Positions 7,173 through 10,593 of a DNA stretch of 10,593 nt are shown here, in pieces. Source of the DNA: JBJXFK01 sp046155505 (lineage in GTDB: Bacteria > Planctomycetota > Phycisphaerae > UBA1845 > Fen-1342); the NCBI GenBank assembly GCA_046155505.1, contig JBJXFK010000152.1, positions 1-10,593 on the forward strand, read 5' to 3'. The stretch's first letter is position 1, and every line of letters begins with the position of its first letter. A program made the translations under genes and the position numbers. The notes beneath the pieces were generated by a model. That model was not told where the DNA came from, ran no database searches, and saw only the letters and a program-made list of their open reading frames with translations.

Positions 7173-8033
7173 ATGACCATTACCAAGGCTTGCGTTGCGG
7201 AACTCATCGGCACATTTGCTCTCTGCCTGGTCGGCGGCGGATCGATCATGGCCAGTGCGATCATGGGCGCTGAGGGCGGAGGCATTGTCGCCATCGCGCT
7301 GGCGCACGGCCTGATCCTGTCGATTGTCGTGACCGCGACCATGAACGTCTCAGGCGGACACATCAACCCGGCCGTCACGATCGCGATGATGATCGTCGGA
7401 CGCTGCAGCCCTGGCCGCGCGACGGCGTACATTGTCGCGCAGGTGATCGGCGGTATGCTCGCCGGCTATCTGCTCGGTGCGGTGATGTTCAAGAATACGT
7501 CCACGCCCGAAGGCGTGGACGTGGTCGCCAAGACCAAGTGCGGCACGCCGACGATCAATGTCGTCGCGCTGAATGAGATCGAGTCGCCGCCCGCCGTGGC
7601 GATCACGCCGACCGAATCGAGCCAGGCCGGCTCGCAGCCGACGACCGGCGAAGTTGAAGTCGCCATCCATGTGCCGCCGCTGCGCCCGACGGCCGAGCAG
7701 CGCTGGAGCGCCGCGCAACGGGCCGCAGTGATCGAGGCGGTCATCACGTTCTTGCTGGTGTTCGCCATTTTTGGGACAGCCGTCGATCCGCGCCATCCCA
7801 ATGTCGGCGGATTCGGCATCGGTCTGACTGTCGCGGCCAACATCTTCCTCGCCGGCCCGCTCACCGGAGCGGCGATGAACCCCGCCCGCGTGCTGGGCAC
7901 GGGCTTCATGTCCGAGCCGGAATTCTGGGAGACGGCGTGGCTGGCCTATGGCGTCGGCCCGGTCGCCGGCGCGGTGTTTGGTGCGATTGTGTATCACTTC
8001 CTCGTGCTCGATCGCGAAGCGGGCAAGGATTGA
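7173..8033 (+). CDS. MIP/aquaporin-family channel
   Basis: A 286-residue inner-membrane channel of the aquaporin superfamily for water and/or small neutral solutes. It has six predicted membrane helices in two halves, each with an NPA half-helix: GGHINPAVT (Asn65) and GAAMNPARVLG (Asn236). By alignment to AQP1 the selectivity filter is His45 (LAHGL), Ile224 (ANIFL), Ala233 and Arg239, a His-Ile-Ala-Arg set as in some plant tonoplast aquaporins. It is not the Trp-Gly-Phe-Arg type of GlpF, so glycerol is not the obvious substrate. The third loop between halves (about 107-182) is some 45-50 residues longer than usual, rich in Pro, Thr, Val and Glu, and contains Cys123. The start ATG 7173 has GAGGA eight bases upstream. 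It stands alone between two palindrome-bearing gaps. The family call is firm; the solute is unknown. Confidence 0.95.
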   Translation: MTITKACVAELIGTFALCLVGGGSIMASAIMGAEGGGIVAIALAHGLILSIVVTATMNVSGGHINPAVTIAMMIVGRCSPGRATAYIVAQVIGGMLAGYLLGAVMFKNTSTPEGVDVVAKTKCGTPTINVVALNEIESPPAVAITPTESSQAGSQPTTGEVEVAIHVPPLRPTAEQRWSAAQRAAVIEAVITFLLVFAIFGTAVDPRHPNVGGFGIGLTVAANIFLAGPLTGAAMNPARVLGTGFMSEPEFWETAWLAYGVGPVAGAVFGAIVYHFLVLDREAGKD

Positions 8034-8081
8034 TCGAATTATCGCTCGGTTAAAATAGGGCGTTCGGCTGACGAGTCGCGC

Positions 8082-8143
8082 GGGGAGCATCGGCCTCCGG
8101 CCGGTGCCGAAGCGGCCTCACCGGCCGGAGGCCGATGCTTTCC
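8082..8143. repeat. Long intergenic inverted repeat (perfect 21-bp arms, extendable to 25)
   Basis: Arms 8086-8106 and 8119-8139 are perfect inverse complements with a 12-base loop (8107-8118). Two G.T and two G.C pairs extend the stem outward to 8082/8143. It is very GC-rich (CGGCCTCCGGCCGG core). It lies 48 bases after the aquaporin stop and 75 bases before nuoB. No T-run follows on the plus strand. It could help end the aquaporin transcript, but its style matches the other gap palindromes. Confidence 0.88.
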
Positions 8144-8179
8144 ACGGTCGCGCTGCGCACGTCATGCGCGCTAGATCGC

Positions 8180-8185
8180 TACAAT
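8180..8185 (+). promoter_or_regulatory. Possible -10 box for nuoB
   Basis: TACAAT, five of six to the sigma70 -10 consensus, 33 bases before the nuoB ATG. No convincing -35 hexamer is found 16-18 bases upstream. It would give a leader of about 25 bases carrying the GGGTGGA ribosome site. Confidence 0.25.
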
Positions 8186-8217
8186 CTCGGCACTGCGCGA
8201 AAGGGTGGACGGTCGCG

Positions 8218-8715
8218 ATGCCGTGGATTGAAAACCGCTTCGAAGACAACCTCATCGTCACCAGTCTCGATTGGGCGCTAAACTGGGCCCGCGCGGGCAG
8301 CGTGTGGCCGCTGACGTTCGGCATTGCCTGCTGCGCGATCGAGATGATGGCGACCGGGGCGGCTCGCTTCGACATCGATCGGTTCGGTGCGGGCGCATTT
8401 CGCGGCACGCCGCGGCAGGCCGACCTGATGATCGTCGCCGGCACCGTGACGTACAAAATGGCCGACCGCGTGCGACGGCTTTATAACCAGATGCCAGAGC
8501 CGAAATACGTCATGGCGATGGGTGCCTGCACGATCGGCGGCGGACCCTACTTCAAGCATGGCTATCACGTCGTGAAAGGCGTTGATCTGGTCGTGCCGGT
8601 CGATATTTATGTGCCAGGATGCCCGCCGCGACCGGAGTCTTTGTTGGAAGGACTCATGCGGCTGCAAGACAAGATTCGGCATCAGACGATCGCGCGGCGG
8701 CCGGTGGGTGCGTAG
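8218..8715 (+). CDS. nuoB: NADH-quinone oxidoreductase subunit B (stand-alone)
   Basis: NuoB carries iron-sulfur cluster N2, the last electron carrier before quinone at the junction of the peripheral and membrane arms of complex I. The 165-residue protein has all four N2 cysteines: Cys38-Cys39 in GIACCAIEMM, Cys104 in MGACTIGGG and Cys135 in VPGCPPRPE. The stretch GVDLVVPVDIYVPGC separates it from the related hydrogenase small subunits. It is near the minimal family length (E. coli NuoB is 220), lacking only terminal extensions. ATG 8218 is chosen: MPWIENRF begins the conserved body and GGGTGGA sits about eight bases upstream. The frame stays open to a GTG at 8104, but that codon lies inside the inverted repeat. 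Odd: neither nuoA before it nor nuoC after it is present. The remaining subunits must be elsewhere, or this is an extra copy. Confidence 0.94.
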   Translation: MPWIENRFEDNLIVTSLDWALNWARAGSVWPLTFGIACCAIEMMATGAARFDIDRFGAGAFRGTPRQADLMIVAGTVTYKMADRVRRLYNQMPEPKYVMAMGACTIGGGPYFKHGYHVVKGVDLVVPVDIYVPGCPPRPESLLEGLMRLQDKIRHQTIARRPVGA

Positions 8716-8725
8716 CCTTGTGCCT

Positions 8726-8928
8726 GGTCCGAACGCGAAGCGCAAGCGAGTGAACGGGACCATCCGAACCCCGAGCGCGAGCGAGCGGGGTCGTGTGGGT
8801 TGAGTAGCGAGTAACGAATATCGAGAAGCGAGTTGCGGAAGAGCGGGTTCGTCTGAACGCGCTATTCGATACTCGCTACTCTTCACGCTCCGCACGTTAC
8901 CCCGCTCGCTGGCGCTCGGGGTTCGGAT
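8726..8928. repeat. Compound intergenic palindrome with a degenerate tandem copy
   Basis: The outer arms 8762-8791 and 8899-8928 match at 29 of 30 positions. The inner arms 8802-8820 and 8863-8881 match at 18 of 19. Together they form a two-tier cruciform about 167 bases long. The left outer arm is preceded by a diverged tandem copy of itself (8726-8758, sharing GTCCGAAC, AGCGCAAGCGAG-like text). The element fills most of the nuoB-M32 gap. Read in frame on either strand, the outer arms both give the peptide RTPSASERG, which could mislead gene callers. No transposase lies inside. It is probably a non-autonomous repeat or a transcription-ending structure between units. Confidence 0.85.
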
Positions 8929-8964
8929 CGCGGGTCCGTGCTTGTTTGGATAATTGGAGCATTT

Positions 8965-10461
8965 ATGCCGACCGATACATACGCGACATTCATCACCCGC
9001 GTGCGCGAGTTGCACGCGGCCCGCGCGCTCGACGCGCTGCTCGACTGGGATCAGGAAACGCAGATGCCGCCCAAGGGGGCCGAGGATCGCGCCAATCAGT
9101 CGGCCTTCATCGCCGGCGTGATTCACGATCGGTTGACCTCTGACGAGCTGGGCAACCTGTTGATCAAGGTCGAAGCTGAGCGCGACCCCGACCCGGTTGT
9201 CACAACAAATATCCGTGAAACGCGGCGTGAGTTCGATCGGGCACAGAAGCTGCCCAAGCAGCTTGTGCAGGATCTCGCCCGCACCGGCGCGCTCGCCAAA
9301 GACGCATGGGCCGGCGCGCGAAAGACATCAAACTTCGCCACGTTCGCGCCGCACCTTCAAAAACTGATCGACATCAAACGCGAAATCGCCGATCGCGTCG
9401 GCTGGAAAACCGAGCCGTATGACGCGCTCATGGATGAGTTCGAGCCGGGCGCGCGAGCGGCCGACGTGCACGCGGTGTTTGAACAGTTGAAAGCTGCATT
9501 GGTGCCGCTGGTCGCCGCGATCGCGCGATCGCCCAGGCAGCCCGACCTGCGCGTGCTCGATCGCCCCGCTCCGCTGGCCCAGCAGCAGGCCTTCAACCGC
9601 AAGCTGGTCGCCGCGCTCGGCTTTGATCTCGAAGCGGGCCGCATCGACACCACCACGCATCCGTTTTGCAGCGGCTTTACCGCGCGCGACGTGCGGCTCA
9701 CCAATCGATACAACGAATCGTTCCTGCCGTCGTCTTTGTTCGGCATTCTGCACGAGACCGGCCACGGCCTGTATGAGCAGGGATACGATCACGCGCACAT
9801 CGGCACGCCGATGGCGCGGGCCACTTCGCTCGGCATTCACGAGTCGCAATCGCGCATGTGGGAAAATCTCGTCGGGCGCAGCCGCGAGTTCTGGCAGCAT
9901 TTCTATCCGGTTTTGCAAGCCGACGTGCCGGCGTATGCCGACGTGACGCTCGATCAATGGCTCTTCGCGATCAACGCCGTGCGGCCTTCGTTCATTCGCG
10001 TCGAGGCGGACGAAGTGACCTACGCCCTGCACATCATTCTGCGATTCGGGCTGGAACGTCGGCTCGTTCGCGGCGAGCTGGCGGTCAGTGACGTGCCCGC
10101 CGCGTGGAACGACGGCATGAAAGAGTTGCTGGGCATCACGCCGCCGGACGATGCCCGCGGCTGCTTGCAGGACATTCATTGGAGCCAGGGCACGTTCGGC
10201 TATTTCCCGACGTATTCGCTGGGAAATCTGTATGCGGCACAATTCTGGGATCAGGCGGGCAAGGAAATGCCGGACCTGAGCGAGCGGATCGCTGGCGGCG
10301 ATCTGCTGCCGCTGCGCGAGTGGCTGCGGGCGAAGATTCACAAGCATGGCACGCGCTACCGCGCGGGCGAGCTGCTCAAAATCGTCACGGGACAGGAACT
10401 CTCGCACGAGCCGTTTGTGCGGTATCTGAATGGGAAGTTTCGGGCGATGTACGGGGTGTAG
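8965..10461 (+). CDS. Carboxypeptidase Taq family (M32) zinc metallocarboxypeptidase
   Basis: A 498-residue cytosolic-type metallocarboxypeptidase that trims residues from peptide C-termini with broad specificity; no signal peptide is seen. The family's hallmarks are all present: HPFCSGF at 232-238, the zinc motif HETGH with His263, Glu264 and His267, third ligand Glu293 in GIHESQSR (30 residues after the first His, as in Thermus TaqCP), IRVEADEVTYALH (about 344-356), and DIHWSQGTFGYFPTYS beginning at 403. Length equals the usual 490-510. ATG 8965 is preferred over an in-frame GTG at 8938 because GGAG lies five bases upstream and MPTDTYATFITRV begins like the family. It is monocistronic: it follows a large palindrome, and downstream lies the edge of a probable insertion sequence. 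Likely role is peptide recycling (inference). Confidence 0.96.
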   Translation: MPTDTYATFITRVRELHAARALDALLDWDQETQMPPKGAEDRANQSAFIAGVIHDRLTSDELGNLLIKVEAERDPDPVVTTNIRETRREFDRAQKLPKQLVQDLARTGALAKDAWAGARKTSNFATFAPHLQKLIDIKREIADRVGWKTEPYDALMDEFEPGARAADVHAVFEQLKAALVPLVAAIARSPRQPDLRVLDRPAPLAQQQAFNRKLVAALGFDLEAGRIDTTTHPFCSGFTARDVRLTNRYNESFLPSSLFGILHETGHGLYEQGYDHAHIGTPMARATSLGIHESQSRMWENLVGRSREFWQHFYPVLQADVPAYADVTLDQWLFAINAVRPSFIRVEADEVTYALHIILRFGLERRLVRGELAVSDVPAAWNDGMKELLGITPPDDARGCLQDIHWSQGTFGYFPTYSLGNLYAAQFWDQAGKEMPDLSERIAGGDLLPLREWLRAKIHKHGTRYRAGELLKIVTGQELSHEPFVRYLNGKFRAMYGV

Positions 10462-10593
10462 TGGTTAGTGCCTAGTGCTCCGTCCGGCTTGAATTGACGA
10501 GTGGATGCGGTCATCCTTGTCGCCGTGGCGGATTCCCCGCCGCGGGCAGGGAGGCCCAGCATGGTCAAAAAGTACTTTGTTACGCTCACCGCC
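10462..10593 (+). mobile_element. Possible left end of an IS630-type insertion sequence (partial)
   Basis: The bases after the M32 stop lead to a strong ribosome site and a transposase-like start. TA dinucleotides, the IS630/Tc1 target, occur at 10466-10467 and 10474-10475 within a repeated TAGTGC. The outer boundary and terminal repeat cannot be fixed without the other end. A nine-pair hairpin (10523-10531 with 10537-10545) sits just before the ribosome site. This rests mostly on the 11-residue transposase start. Confidence 0.35.
10561..10593 (+). CDS. Start of a probable IS630-family transposase (11 codons, runs off window)
   Basis: ATG 10561 follows AGGGAGG (10548-10554) by six bases, the strongest ribosome site in the window. 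The visible residues are MVKKYFVTLTA. Many IS630-family transposases start with a short lead of this kind ([K/R]-Y-x-V-T-L-T) before the helix-turn-helix DNA-binding region. If right, the enzyme would be a DDE transposase inserting at TA. Only 11 residues are available, so the family assignment is from remembered pattern. Another small protein with a similar start cannot be excluded. Confidence 0.5.
   Translation, partial: MVKKYFVTLTA

Noticed and set aside
8104..8217. Longer nuoB start at GTG 8104
   Set aside because: The codon is inside the perfect inverted repeat and the extra 38 residues have no NuoB similarity. ATG 8218 has a ribosome site.
6978..8928. Gap palindromes as a CRISPR array
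   Set aside because: There are no regularly spaced identical repeats or spacers and no cas genes. Each palindrome is different.
9328..10407. 359-codon frame antisense to the M32 peptidase
   Set aside because: It is a shadow of a well-supported gene, with no recognisable motifs.
2839..10461. The gene set as a new multi-gene system
   Set aside because: The products (phosphoesterase, insertase, phosphatase, channel, complex I subunit, peptidase) have unrelated roles. All but one pair are separated by wide, structured gaps.
1..10593. Apparent abundance of CGATCG/GATC words as a special signal
   Set aside because: They are spread through coding sequence and fit codon preference in a GC-rich genome. 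There is no clustering that would suggest an origin.

Overview
The window is a GC-rich stretch of ordinary bacterial chromosome carrying housekeeping and metabolic genes. No phage, defence locus, CRISPR array or biosynthetic cluster was seen. The best guess for the host is a member of the Planctomycetota or a close relative. That rests on indirect clues: an isolated minimal NuoB, a YidC with a long basic C-terminal tail, and gaps filled with GC-rich palindromes. Taxonomy is therefore an inference.

Layout, left to right. Positions 1-2009 (minus) hold the first 669 codons of mutS, whose 3' end lies outside the window. An 829-base gap (2010-2838) separates it from a divergent PHP-domain metal-dependent phosphoesterase (2839-3582, plus). 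That gap carries heptamer tandem repeats, a strong hairpin with a T-run facing mutS, and weak leader-type structures. A 324-base gap with a plausible sigma70-type promoter precedes yidC (3907-6072), the Sec/YidC membrane insertase. It is followed 25 bases later by an inositol-monophosphatase-family gene (6098-6973), probably in the same transcript. Next come a MIP/aquaporin channel gene (7173-8033), a stand-alone nuoB for complex I (8218-8715), an M32 metallocarboxypeptidase gene (8965-10461), and the first 11 codons of what looks like an IS630-type transposase (10561-10593, running off the end).

Apart from yidC and the phosphatase gene, neighbours do not share an obvious pathway. Each is separated by 184-830 bases and probably has its own promoter, so no multi-gene system is visible. 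The most distinctive feature is non-coding. Each of the three successive gaps downstream of the phosphatase gene holds a different long inverted repeat: a 28-bp stem with two G.T pairs, a perfect 21-bp stem extendable to 25, and a two-tier 30 + 19 bp palindrome. These look like members of dispersed intergenic repeat families rather than simple terminators. The other points worth a look are the aquaporin's predicted His-Ile-Ala-Arg selectivity filter, its long third loop, and the lone nuoB. I found no convincing evidence for a wholly new biological system.
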